A DNA stretch of 64,000 nucleotides, taken from Bactericera cockerelli (taxonomy: Eukaryota; Arthropoda; Insecta; Hemiptera; Triozidae). Where the stretch lies: NCBI GenBank assembly GCA_024516035.1, contig CM044958.1:1419566-1483565 (forward strand). Reading direction: 5' to 3'. A program made the position numbers and the translations under genes. The notes under the pieces are model-generated. The model was not told the DNA's origin. It made no database searches and saw nothing but the letters and a program-made list of their open reading frames with translations. This document shows positions 30,818 to 44,900 of the stretch, piece by piece; within the stretch, counting starts at the first letter, position 1; each line of letters starts with the position of its first letter.

Positions 30818-33800
30818 GTGTAGCCAGCGTCGATGGCACGTTGAATACACCAGTTCTCATTCAGTCACTGAAGTTAAGCAACGTTCAGCCATTCGATGTG
30901 TGGCCATTCAAATTCGAACCCTCGCGATGTTGGCTATATACCTAGTCCCAATCAGGCTGGGTGAGGTTCATTTGAAAAGCTGGAGGGTGAAACCCCCGTC
31001 GTGAGTGATCCTGCTGTGCAAATTGTGTATAATTAGGTTAGGTTCAACCACCCTGAAGTAATGTCATGTGACAGTTCCGGGGTGCTTATGCTAAAGTATA
31101 ATAATAATAATACTAATAAATTTTGGGTTAAACTGCAAAAATCGCTTACGGAGCAAAAACTCTCAAATGTTCAAGACCCAAAATTCGGTTACTGAGCAAG
31201 TTTGAAATGTTGAGTCCACGATTTGCTAGCTTGAAATGGTCGAAACGGTTTTTTTGCCGCATTTATACATATTGGCTCATAGCTTAAGACATATTACAAG
31301 TAATACTGCGACCTAATGAGATCGATTTCATTAAGTAAAGTTGATTCTCTATGGTTTTAAAATATATTTAAAATGTCCTGATATTATAGATAAAATAATA
31401 ATTCTGTGACGTCAGGATCTCTGTACCATGGGCCGTAGTTACAGCCTTTACCCCACGGAAGCTAGCTTCCTACTAGAAAACTTTTTGTTTGTCTGCAGCA
31501 GCCTTCTGGCTGTCCACAGCAACTTTATTATTATTATACAACGCTTTATTAGATATAAATGGACATTATGTACATACAAACAATTATTTTAACAATGAAA
31601 AAAATGGAAACAATTATATACGTATAATATTATACAATAAAAATGAAAAAGAATAGAAAATATAAAAAAAAAAACATTTATCCTAACTAAAGGGCGGGGT
31701 TATTGCCCATGGCAATCTCTTCCACCCAACCCTTTTATGTTTGTTTCCCTTAGGAAGTCCGTCCTCCTCAGAGTCTGGGACGAGCTCTTGCTGGATCACG
31801 TGACCACATCTCTCCAGGAGTTTCCAGACCACTGGAACCTGGTCGTGCGAGCCCACATCAACACAACACTCGGCACCAGTCAACTGTCCGAGGAGGTTAG
31901 GATGAGTGGCAGGATGCCGGTGGAAAGTGGGACTGTCCGCCACATCGGGAACTCATTTGACGTGATCGAGAATGAAGACGGGATTGTGCTGCAAAAGTCA
32001 ATGATGGTGATGAAGGTAACCCCCACATGGGTTAGAGAATGCCGTAGTCATTAGCACGCCCTTGATCAAGTTTTGTTTAATAATTTCAACTTTGTTTCTT
32101 GTAAATTGTATATACTATATTTTGTAAATAAAACTTGATTAAATCTGTTTTTAATAATAACTAGCCGTTTGTCCGTGCTTTGCAACGGGTCTAAATTTCA
32201 AATTTACTAAGGCATGGCCGAACTGCTAGACAGCAATGCCTTTTTGAACTTTTTATAATTTTTCTGGACAAAGCGATAATGGTTTTGGGGGGGGGGGGGT
32301 CAATTCTGAGACATTTTTCGCTATCTCTTACCGTTTTGGCTAAACAACTCCGGACAAACAAACAAACATAGGTAGGTAGGTAGTCCTTTTTTCTGTTTTA
32401 TATATAGAGATTAAGTGGGTTTCCTACTGAGCTCAACATTGGTAGTCAAGTGGTTAACGCACAAGTCTGGTCATTTCGGTAGCGTAGGGATCCGTAGGGA
32501 ATTTCACACAATGCATGAATTTTTCCTCAATAATTTGAGTAGCTGATCACATAATAATAAGACTCTGAGGGTTTAGTAGTAGAAAATGCTTTAAGCATTA
32601 ACCTCGCCTGGTGGTTACCTTCCACTAATTAATTTTATTATTAACATTTTGGTACCCGAATTTAATTGGCAATGAATGCCTAAGGCACCCATTTCGCCCC
32701 CGATCACAAAAACCATGCTAGCTTGCAGTTTACCAAGGGTTGAAGGGCTCATAAAGAAAAAGCCCAAATTCTCATAATGGTTGATCCCACATGGAAATAT
32801 TCGGTTAGGAATGAGCCAATTTTTCCACTCAAGATTGTTAGAGACCATCACTTCCTCCAGCTATAGAAAACTATAGCAACATAGAAACCCGCATTCAAAG
32901 AAATATCTAGAAATATGTACCTACTTCCAATTTCTAATATTGTTTTATGTATTTATTTTTATAAACATTTGGATCAAGCTTTATTTACATCTTTTATATA
33001 CAATAAACATGGTAACAAGTTAGAAATAAATTTCTCTATATTAGAAATTCATCTGAAGTAGGTAATATTGAATTTTTTTAAGAAAAAAAAAAAAAAAAAA
33101 AAAAAAATTAAAATAAAAGTCAGTAATGAAGTACACCACAATGCTGCACTAGTGCATTTGGCAACCGACCTCAGTAGCTTGATCGATAAGGCGACGGACT
33201 TGTAACCTGGAGGTCGGTGGTTCAAGTCCCGGTTTCAGCGTAGATTTAGTCAATCGAGTTTGAGTAGTTGTGATATCACGAAAGTGATTAACACATATAA
33301 TTGATAACTAACTATTGAATTTGGCAACCGTCGAAATCAACGAAGCCACGCAATGATGATGATCTACAGTCTGTCCCGGTAGCTCAGTGGTAAAGGCGGC
33401 ACTCTGTGAATCCAGAGTTTCCAGATGTCGTGGGTTCAAAACCCAGCCGGGACATGACAAGTCATACTTCCATTTGGGAATTTTACCACATAATAATACG
33501 TCTTGGGCTTACTGCTGGAATAATGGGTCTTAATAGTCCTAATCGGGCAGTATAAATAAGGCGATATTATTATTATTAATAATAATATTAATATACTGCC
33601 TAAATTTTTCTGGCAGTATATTAAAACCCAATATAAAAATTCTAATGAAATTAATATTGTTGATAATAGTGGTCAAGTATTAACAACAAATCAGGTACCT
33701 GAAGTATTTGCTAGTCATTTTGCTTCTATATATAATGTAAGTAATTCTAGTCCTGCCTCTAGTCATATATGTAATTTAAATTGTAACACCCTGAAAAATG

Positions 33801-36800
33801 TTCACTCGGTTCTACCGCCCATTATCACTGTAAATGATGTTATAAAAGCAGCTAAGTCCTTAAAATCATCTAAAGTATCTGGAATTGACTGTATTCCATC
33901 TTTTATTGTTAAAGGTTCAATTTTTGTTTTAGCGCCTATTTTGTGTAAAATATTTAATAAATGCCTTGAAATTGGGAAATTTCCATCTCTGTGGAAAACC
34001 TCGATTATAGTTCCTGTGCCGAAAAATAGTTGTGTTCAAAATGTAAAAAACTACAGGCCAATTTCTTTACTGTGTAATTTCTCCAAGGTATTTGAGAAAA
34101 TTTTGGTAACTCATTTAGTATTCCATGTTAAGAGTCATATTTCTCCAAATCAACATGGCTTTTTGAGTGGGCGATCCACAGCTACAAATTTGGTATCTTT
34201 TCTTGAGTATGCTGCTCCTCCTGTGCTAAATAGGAGACAAGTTGATACCACGTATTTTGATTTAAGCCGAGCATTTGATGTAGTGAATCATAACCTCTTG
34301 TTAAAAAAGTTGAGCAAATTTGGCCTCTCTCCTATTTATGTGGCATTCTTTGGAGATTACCTCCGAGGGCGGTTGTTTCAGGTAAAATATGGTTCAATAA
34401 AGTCTTCTGGACACAACATCCCATGTGGGGTCCCCCAGGGGTCAAATCTGGGTCCCATATTCTTCATTTTATTTTTTGACGATATCAAAGATGTTATATC
34501 CGGACACTATGAAATCTTCGCAGATGATCTGAAGCTTAGTCGAGTAATTGATGAACCTGACGATTCTCTAGTCTTACAGTCTGACATTAACTCAATAAGT
34601 AAATGGTGTACTGACAATGGAATGCTGTGTAACGCTGAAAAAACAGTTGTTGTTTCCTATAGCAGGAAACACAACACTTACTATCACAATTATGTAATAA
34701 ACAGCATTCCTATTAAAAGGACTCATTACCATAGGGACTTGGGTGTTATATTTGATAATAAATTACAATTTGATAATCACATCCAGAAGATCATTAGTAA
34801 TGGCAAACGATCATCAGCACTAGTTTACTGGGTCACAAAGAATTTTGTAAATCCTTCAACTTATACTGTTTTATTTAGTGCATTGGTTCGGACAAAATTG
34901 GAATATTGTTCTGAAGTCTGGGGTGGCATTGGAGCCTCTCAAAGTAATCGTCTTGAACAAGTTCAAAAAAACTTTCTCAGAAAAATTAGCTATCGTGCTT
35001 TAGGTGCCTCAAGCTCTTATAATATCTCCCTCACTACCTACAAGTTACAACCTCTTAATATACGTAGAATATACAAAGACATCTGCTTTATTTACAAAAT
35101 TATTAATGCTATCATTGATAGTAACCCATTGCTATCCAAATTAATCTTTAAAATACCCAGATTAAGTTCGAGAAATTATCTACCTTTTAAATGTTTACCG
35201 TCTAAAACTGAACCAATGAATAGATTGATGTCAATTTGCAACACTTACCCAGATATTGAATTTTCTCAGCCTCTATCTATTTTCACTTCAAAACTTCAGG
35301 ATATGCTTTTTCAAAATAATTAATAATATGTACCTACATTAGGCCGGAGCGAAAATATAAATTTTCGAATTTCAAAACGCCTGGGGTCTCAAAAGTTTCG
35401 TTTTGATGAGTAGATTAATCCCTTAAAATTTTATAAAAATATTTTAACATCTTCAGTCTCCACCTCGAGCTTAAAGTTTCGAGTGCTTTTAGTTATGCAA
35501 TGTAGGGGCAAGATAACGATTTTTGCTATATTTGTTCTTTTCTCTTGAAAACGGTAGATTATACAAACAATTTTAGGGAATCAAATCTGTTTTAAACTAA
35601 ATAAACAGAAAAAATACTTATTAGGCTTCAATCGTTACGAGCAACTGATTTTGAATTACACGTGAAAATATTGTTTTGACTGACTCAAAAGTCTAGAGAC
35701 ATGCAAAAGAGACACCTAAACTTGGGAAATTATTATTTTAGGAAAGTAATGTCGTAATTACCACTTAATTTTAGACTTAACGTCATAACCTCCACTATGT
35801 TATTGTTGTGTTCAGCTTGGCTACAGCTAAGGGAGTGACGGAATCTATCCAACTTAAGTAGTAAAGTTCACTCGTTCTGAAGCACATCTTTCTTTGTGCG
35901 ATCATTGGGCTTTTTCTTTATGATTCATTGAACCCTTGTGAAAATGAAAGCTAGTCTTACTTGATAGGGCTGGCTAGTCTATTCTCTGTTTATAATCGTG
36001 TAACGAAACACTGGTATTGCCCTGTCTACGGTTCCCTAGCCAGACATCTCCATGTTATTAATAGTTTTGTGTGTTGAGGTAAAACTTAGTTTCATAGGAC
36101 GGTATATTCTGGCGTACTTTTTGGCTTGTTCAAATGAAGCCATTCCATGCCTTCACACCACTAACAGTTAATGACGATGCTGTCACTAATAGTTTTACTT
36201 GCCTCTCTTTTAGTTGTAAAATAACATTAAATAATAATTAACACGGGACACGGATGGAACCCATGCCTCCTGGGCTCCTATGACTAGGGTTTTCGGTCGA
36301 CACATAACACTTGTAATATTTGATTCGCCGTAGGTGAGCCACATTTTTCAAAGGCTTTCTTTTATCGCAACATAGGACCAGTCGATTTTTTTATTTTTTT
36401 TTAAAGATGAGTGTTTCACAGCCTTTTTTTTATTTCGTAGCCATGAAACAGGAGCTACTGTAGACGCTTGTGGTCTGTGTTGTAGCCTGCCCATCCCGTA
36501 GTATGCCTCCCCTCTGATGGGCGAGAAGTGACACAATACTTCCCATTTAGGTGCTGGGTCAACACGAGAGCACCGGAAGGTATCCCTTACAAACAATTGT
36601 AACCAAATTAAGAATACAAATTTTTGTCGGCACGGGGGATCGAACCCGGGACCTTCCGCATGGCAAGCGAGTGCTTAACCACTGAGCTAATCGTGCGCTC
36701 TTTTCCATCGATCTTTTGGAAAATATGAAAGAGTACCATTTCATTTGAATGTAATTAGCACACGGGCATCAGGAGCAATTTCTGTGCAACGAAACAATTC

Positions 36801-38747
36801 GTGGCGCATAAGCCGACTGAGTGCAACAATTGCAACATATTGTTGCGCAACGATATAATGTTGCAGTCTTTCTTTAGGACCAAATGGGATTGAACCCCAC
36901 TGACATCGGAAGCAATGTCTAAGTCAATAGTATTCATTTGTTCTTTTCTAATGGATTTTTTTTCTTTGTATTTTTAATCCTGGATAAGTTAATTATGATC
37001 CTGGATAAGCTTGCTGAACTGACATTATTGGCTCAGTCTTCGTCCTAGGGCTAAATGAGGTAAACAGGATAAGAGTTAACATAAGCTAAACTGTCCTTCA
37101 AGCCAGCCTCCGTGGCGTAATGGTTGTGCCTACTGCCCGTAGTCCAGAGTTCCCGAAGTCAACTCACGGTTGGAGCAGACTTTTTGACGAAAATTCTGTA
37201 GTGCGCTGTGTTTGGTTAAAACTTCGACTTGAGGGCGTGTTTGGCTTATGTTAGCTTTAATTTTGTTTCATAATTTGGCCCTAAGAGTACCTATTGATTA
37301 TGACCCGGAAGTCTTCGAATCTCGACAATTATGTATTATCTACGATTCTACATACATTGTCCGTTCTAGGGATGGCATGGATGTAAGTTTGTGTCTCCAA
37401 AGAAATGCGAAAGCAATCCCAGGGAAGTAAATGTTTTAAAAGAGTCTGTTCTGGTAGCTCATTGGTAAAGGCATCTACAGTTCGTGGGTTCAAAACAAAA
37501 TCTAGCAAGGACATGACAAGTTATCCTCCCATTTGGCATTTTTACCACATAATAACATGTCTTGGGCTTACTGCTGGAATAATGGGACTTTAACAGTCCT
37601 CAACGAGCAGTATAAATAAGGTGATATTATTAATATTATTAAAAAAGTAGAGCCCTAACTACAAGTTAAGGTACAGATTAACTAAAAACCATTTATGTTT
37701 AGATAATAGGGTACGTAATGGGTCACATAACCCGTATTTCTCTCTATGTTTATAGTTTTCGACCTTTATCTTAAAATCAGTAGATCAATACAAAATAAGT
37801 TATAAAACAAAAATTGTTCTTCGTTTAAATCAAAAAATATTTTAGTATAAGAAGTATTTTTGTGTGGTGCATTGTTTTCAAGTAATAAGCACAATAATCA
37901 CAAAAAATGTTATCTTGCCCCTAAATTGCATAACTAAAAGCACTCGAAACTTTAAGCTCGTGGTGGAGACTGAAGATGTTAAAATATTTTTATGAAATTT
38001 TAAGGGATTAATCTACTCATCAATACGAAACTTTTGAGACCCCAGGCGTTTTGAAATTCGAAAAAAAAATTCTCCCCTCTATACATTCGCTCCGGCCTAA
38101 CCTACATGTATCTAACCTGCTGTAGAGTTATTATGTTTTTTTTTTTGTAACTGTAACTGTTTCTCTCTTTTTTCCCCTAGTCAATGATTTCATGTACTTC
38201 AAATTATTTTATCTCGTAAGACTTATTTGTAATTTTTTTTTTTGTATTTTACATACACAATATCTCATGTTGTAACAGATTGTAATAATTATTAATATTT
38301 TAAAACTGTTTATAATGATATCTTAGTGTGTTATAATGTTATAGGTTGCTTGCACGCAACTGTTTTGTAATACACTTTAAACAAATATACGAAATTCAAT
38401 TCAATTCAATTCAATTATTATATCGTCTTTTTCAGGACCTCGTTGACCTATGGTGGCCCAACGGCTACGGCCCCCAGCCTCTGTACAACCTGACTGTCGC
38501 CCTCACGAGGCAGCTGCCCACTGGAGGGCGTCTGGTCCTCAGGAAGACCGTCACCCTTGGCTTTCGAACCATCCGAATAGTGCAAGACCCTGTGGGTGAC
38601 AATGAAGGTATGCAGACAGGCAATCAGAGAAATGGACAAAGGCTTTTTTTAAACTAAAATACCTACTTAAATTTATTCAAATTGTTTGTATGTTACATAT
38701 AAAGAACAAAATACATAGATTAAAATTAAAATGTACACGAAAATACC

Positions 38748-38804
<57 letters not shown>

Positions 38805-38857
38805 GAGAAAGAGAGAGAGAGTGAGAGAGAGAGAGAGAGAGAGATAGATAGAGAGGA

Positions 38858-38939
<82 letters not shown>

Positions 38940-41900
38940 TAGATATTATTATACTATAATTCCAAACTAACCTCAGTAGCTTGATCGATCAGGTGGCGGG
39001 ACTTGCAACCTGGAAGTCGGTGGTTCAAGTCCCGGTTTCAGCGCAGATATAGTAAAGCGAGTTTGAGTAGTTGTGATATCACGAAAGTGATTAACACAAA
39101 TATGATAACTTAAAAAACTTTTTATATTATAACTAGCCGTTGGCCCGTGCTTTGCAACGGGACTAAATTTTAAATTTACTTTTTGAACTTTTTATAATTT
39201 TTCTGGACAAAGCGATAATGGTTTTTGGGGGGTCAATTCTGAGACATTTTTCGCTATCTCTTACCGTTTTGGCTAAACAACTCCGGACAAACAAACATAG
39301 GTAGGTAGGTAGTCCTTTTTTCTGTTTTATATATAGAGATTTCAACGTGTTCTGCAGGCCTCACTTTCTACTTCTTGGTCAACAACGTGCCCATCTTCGC
39401 CAAAGGTTCCAACTACATCCCGCCCACATTCTGCCCGAGAAGTCTGCCGACTACGCCACTGTAAACCGGTTGCTATCGTCAGCCGCCCAGGCCCACATGA
39501 ATATGCTCCGAGTGTGGGGAGGTGGAGTGTATGAATCCGATCTGTTTTATGATGTACGTAAGTCAAGTGGTTACAATAGATCTATTATTATTATTATTAT
39601 TCAACACTTTATTGGTCAACTACATGATACATTCAACAAAATATAACATGAAAAAAAAGAACACAATAGAATATGTAGTGAACCAAGGGGCGAGGTTAAA
39701 GCCTGTGGCTTTCTCTTCCACTGAACCCCAAATCTAATAGAGGTCGGTGTGAGAATTGGGGCTCTTTTTGTGGGACCCCAACCAGTTTATAATAATAAAA
39801 AAGTCAAGTGGTTAACGCGCTAGTCTGGTAATCCAGGTCGTGTTGGGACCCGTTGGTTCGAATTCCACCCAGTGCAAGAATTTTTCCTAATAATAAAAAA
39901 GTCAAGTGCAGGTTACAATAGGTCTAATAGAGGTCGGTGTGAGAATTGGGGCTCTCCTTGTGGGACCCCAACCAGTTTATAATAATAAAAAAGTCAAATG
40001 GTTAACGCGCTAGTCTGGTAATCCAGGTAGTGTTGGGAGCCGTTGGTTCGAATTCCACCCAGTGCATGAATTTTTCATAATAATAAAAAAGTCAAGTGCA
40101 GGTTACAAAAGATCTAATAGAGGTCGGTGTGAGAATTGGGGCTCTCCTTGTGGGACCGCAACCAGTTTATAATAATAAAAGAGTCAAGTGGTTAACGCGC
40201 TAGTCTGGTAATCCAGGTAGCGTAGGGACCCGTTGGTTCGAATTCCACCCAGTGCATGAATTTTTCCTAATTCATTTGAATTTGTGACCACATAATAATA
40301 AAACTCAGGAGGGTGGATGGGGGGATCTTACAAAAAGAAAAAAAACTGTCTGGTCTGGTAATCCAGGTAGCGATAGCGTAGTGATTCATTGGTTTTAATC
40401 CCACCCAGTGCATGAATTTTTCCCCAATAATTTGTGTTTGAGACCAAATAATAACAAGACTCTGAGGGTTAGTTGGTAGAAAATGCTTTGAGCATTAACT
40501 TCGCCTGGTGGTTACCTTCCGCTAAAGAGTATTATTATTAATACTAATCATGTCACCGGTTCAATTCTAATTTCAGCTCTGCGATCGCTACGGCATCCTA
40601 GTCTGGCAGGATTTCATGTTTGCCTGTGCCACCTATCCAACAACCGGTGAGTTCCTCAACTCCGTAGCGCTGGAGGTAGCCCAGCAAGTGAGACGCCTGA
40701 TGAATCATCCCTGCATCGCGGTGTGGGCGGGGAATAACGAGAATGAGGTGGCGCTTAGACAGAACTGGTGAGTAATAATTTTCAGTCTGGCTGGGGATCT
40801 ATAAACAGGGAGTACACCAGCAGTCTGGCTGGCGGACTATAAACAGAGAGTAGCCCAGCATTGGCTTGGTTCTGGGGGCCCTTGTAAATTATTAGCCTCC
40901 TTGTTAAGACAGTGGTAGGTATAAGTGCTGAGTCATTCTTCCACTGTCTGGCTACCATCGTTCACGATGACGCCACCCTACGATGATACATTTCTCCAGA
41001 AATCTGACCGTTTAAAAAGAAACCACACTCCAATTGAGTAAACTCGAGTTAAAGTTAAGGAAGCCAGCGCGCAGCGTCCCCATCGCGTCGATAGCACGTT
41101 GAATACACCAGTTCTCAATCTGTCAATGAATTGAAGCAACGGCCAGCAAAGTTAGGACTTGGATGGGTGACCATTCAAATTCGAACCCTCGTGATGCTGA
41201 CTATTCCCGGCCCCTCTCAAGCTGGGTGAGTTTAATTTGAGCAGGTACCTGACTTGTGAGTTCCCAGCGAATGAAGGGTAACACCTCCGTGTACTGATAC
41301 GACCATGCAGTTGAAAGCAACGTTCAACCCAAATTAAAAAAAAAAAAAATAATAATAACGAAGAGAAGTTTAAGTTGAAATTTTTACTTCCGAGTAATTT
41401 CTAATACTATAGAAATCGGAAGTATTTTTAATTTTTACATACTTACCTGGCGTGGAGGCTACCTTGATCAAGAAGGAGGTTCCTCCAGGGTGAGGCCCTT
41501 CCATTGCACTTCGGTTGGGTTGACCCCTGCGAGTATTCCAAATGTGAATACCTCGGGCGCGTAATTTTTGGTGATCATTTTTGGTGATTTAGAAGAAATC
41601 AAATATGCCTAGATAAACTCAATGTTAAAGGTAATAATACCAGAGAACTAAGAGCTGAACTCAGATCTAGAGCATTTGATGAATGGTCTTCTAAGAGTTT
41701 TCAAGGGGTCGGTGTAAAACACTTCTCTACCTATGCACCTGTTAATTCTTTCATATCTAATAAGAATTCTCTGTCATCCTCTGAATGGGTACAATCCATA
41801 AAAATGAACGTGAATTATGCGAATTTATCAGGTGTTCCTGGAGCAGTAAGCAGTTGCAGGGAACAGTGCATCTAACCTTTGCCGTCACTGCGGCAAAGAG

Positions 41901-44900
41901 AAAGAAATTATAAGTCATGTAATAGGTGCCTGTCCCCACAATAGCAACATGATCACCATGAGACATCATCGCATAAAACACACGTTGAAGAAATTATTAG
42001 AAGACAAGAAGTACAAATGTTTCGAGGAAGTGCATGCCATAGATTCATTTGGAAGCAATAGATTTTGCGACATAGTAGCCTTCTCAAACAACTCTAATAA
42101 GGCTTATATAATAGACCCTACAATCAGATTTGAGACCAACAATCTAAATCAAGACATTGAAATACACGAAGAAAAAAGAAACATATATGGCTCTTGCATT
42201 GACTCACTTAACCAAAAATATGAGAAAGAATTTGGGAGAAGAGATTTTGAGGTTTATGGCTTATGGTTTGGTAGTCGCGGAGCTGTTGGCAGGAAAGTAA
42301 TACAATTTTTCGAAGATTTCAACATTGAAAAAGGAAAATTAAAAGAAATGGCCGAAAATATCATATCAGATAGTATTAAAATTATTAACTATCATATTTA
42401 CTCAAGATACTGAACTGAAGTCATAACATCATACCTAGTTAAAAAGTATAAAATATGTTAGAAAATTGTCTGATAGATTTGATGGATATGCTGTGCGGAA
42501 TGGCAACCAGTCAAAGACTGGCAGCTCCTGTTGTAATTTAATAAAAATTATAATTTGTTTCTCTCTACAGGTTTACCCTCGTAAATTCAACAAAAAAAGA
42601 AGACAAAAAAAAAAAAGATTAGGTAGTAATTACAAAAGAAAGAAGACTAGGGGAAGGTGCGAGTATTAGAGAACAATGGAAACTCATTTCGACACAGAAC
42701 CGTGTAGTTAGAAACATCGCCCCTTGGGATCCCTTTTAATTAGCCATTTTATATGGAGTTAGTGCTTGACGAGCCTAGCTAGACACAATGGCGAGTCTAG
42801 ACGGTTAAGATAACATGATGGTGGAGCATTGTGGTGTATTGTCTGAGGACGTGCGTCATTAGGTATTTAAATGTAGAGAAATCTCGTTTTCTAAAACGAG
42901 TACATCTAAAGTGATGTCGTTTCTGAAGACAGCACATCTAAAATGATTTCGTTTAAGAGAATATATCTAAACTGAAAAGTGATGTCGTTTCTAAAGAAAA
43001 TAAGTGGCAGAGAATGCCTAAGGCATTAACTACACTACCTGGATTACCATCAGACTAGCGCCTTAACCACTCCACTACCAAAAGCTGATTATTTTCTTTT
43101 GCTTCTATAATTAATCGATAAGGCGGGCGACTTGTAACCTGGAGATCGGTGGTTCAAGTACCGGTTTCAGATTAGATTTAGTAAATCGAGTTTGAGTATT
43201 TTTGATATCACGAAAGTGATTAACACAGAAATATGATAACTTTTTTTTTTTAAATCTCACTTCAGGTATTCCACCAGTGGCAACGAGTCCCTGTACTTCG
43301 CCGAGTATCGCAAACTCTACGCCGTTGTGATTCGTGACGTGGTCACTCGGGTGGACCCCAGCCGGGAGTACCTTACTTCGAGTCCCTCCAATGGCAAGGA
43401 ATCCGAGAGGGAAAACTACATCGCGGAAAACCCGTATGATCCTTTGTATGGAGACAGTGAGTTTTTTCATGGCGTGTGATTCTTCTGATACCTAAATCTA
43501 TTAATCTATACTTATAAAAGAGAGTTACACTGATTGACTGACTGACTCACTCACTGATTCATCACTATTTCTGCGAACTGGTAAGTCCTAGGAAGCTGAA
43601 ATTTGGTAGGTAGCTTTGTCTTATAGTCTAAATGTGCAATAAGACGGGATTTTTTTAAATTCCCACTACAACACCTGCCATTGGCGAAAAAAGATTTTTT
43701 GCTTTCACGGCCATGCCTCGGCCCGCAAAGCGGGCGACAGCCCACTAGTCTTATATAAAATCCATTTACATTCGTTCATAAGGCTGTATCCCAGACAGCA
43801 CGGAAGGTGACTTCCAGTCTGGATTTAAGGTGGAAATATCCAGGTGTATAAAGTCAACTGGACCTCCAACTGTCCCGACAGCTGGATTTTTCCATCATGG
43901 ATTAAATCAGTTGACCAGCCACCTGGATATTTCCAACAAAAATCCATCTAGACTCAGTCACCTGGGCAGTCAGCTGGAAATATAACGACTCTCTCCAGCT
44001 AGGACATGAGTAGAATTTAGTCAGTTGACCAGTCAGCTGGAAATGTTCCATATTTTTCCAGTTTACATAAAACGCGTCCTTTGTTGAAGACGCCATCTCA
44101 TTTTAATTAGTTTTGATCTTTTTTATAACTACTGGAAGTGTTTAGATAAAACTCGTCCTTTGTTGAAGGAAATTCAGAAATTGTGATATTTTTGTGACAA
44201 ATTGTGAATTGTTTTAAATAATTAATAATTCTCTTAAATAATAGGTATTTCATTTATTTGAACATATTTTAAATACAAATAATATTTTAATTAGTTTTGA
44301 ACATCTTTTTTATAACTATGAAAGTGTTTACTTTGTCATTTCTGAACTCCAAATTTGCTTTCGAGATGTTTCAAAAAATAGTTCTTAAGTTTGTCTAAAT
44401 CGTGACAGAAGGAAAGGAGAGGACAAGAAGCAGTTAATACTGGATCACCTTTTTCATCTGACAATAACCATCCATTTCTAGAGACATCCACTTGGACCCT
44501 AATGAACTTTCTGCACTCTGCTGTTCCTGGACCTTCAGTGGGATTAACACCTTCAGTTCACTTGGAATCATACCAGCTACCCATATTAATCTCACCTAGC
44601 CTAGCCAAGCCAAAGCAGGACCATGAATGCTAGTCTCATGTGTTAAGGGAAACAGAATTTTTTATGCTCAAGATCTCTTGACCATAGGTTGGCTAAAAAA
44701 AGGTTCTGGTTCAAGCAAAGAAACAGCTGAATGCATAGTGCTAGATAGTGAAATTTTTCACTCTGTGGATTTTATTTAAATGTACAATACTTTATAAAAT
44801 ATAAATATTCATTATAAAATGAATATTTCACTGATAGGTGGTTCTGCCACACTAAAAAATGATGTTTACTTTGTGACATGCTTCCTGATTACTTGATTTA

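Larger units (their letters stand above)
35332..38107. mobile_element. 2.76-kb TIR element with 8-bp TSD (hAT-like), inside the LINE
   Basis: ACCTACAT occurs at 35332-35339 and 38100-38107. The element 35340-38099 begins TAGGCCGGAGCGAA and ends TTCGCTCCGGCCTA; the inverted repeats extend over 200 bp (e.g. TTCAAAACGCCTGGGGTCTC, TTTCGAGTGCTTTTAGTTAT on the left, their complements on the right near 37935-38060). Eight-base duplication plus TAGG ends suggest hAT, but no transposase is recognised. The interior carries other retroposons (36410-36705, 37104-37197, 37443-37640). Confidence 0.88.
33587..38417 (+). mobile_element. 5'-truncated Jockey-superfamily LINE, split by a DNA transposon
   Basis: The copy holds the C-terminal part of ORF2 (to 35323), a short 3' UTR, the hAT-like insert (35340-38099), the rest of the 3' UTR (38108-38393) and a (CAATT)n tail at about 38394-38417. 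Its 5' end adjoins the (TTA)n tail of the preceding SINE. Without insert it is about 2.07 kb. No endonuclease domain remains. It ends 19 bp before MANBA exon 6. Confidence 0.85.

Noticed and set aside
41439..41572. Functional U1 snRNA gene
   Set aside because: The 3' terminal hairpin is absent, sequence after the Sm site is LINE-derived, and the upstream region is a dispersed palindrome rather than an snRNA promoter.
41949..42413. Host gene encoding a 154-aa protein
   Set aside because: The upstream frame carries R2-type zinc-knuckle residues and the sequence fits a LINE endonuclease; it is a transposon fragment.
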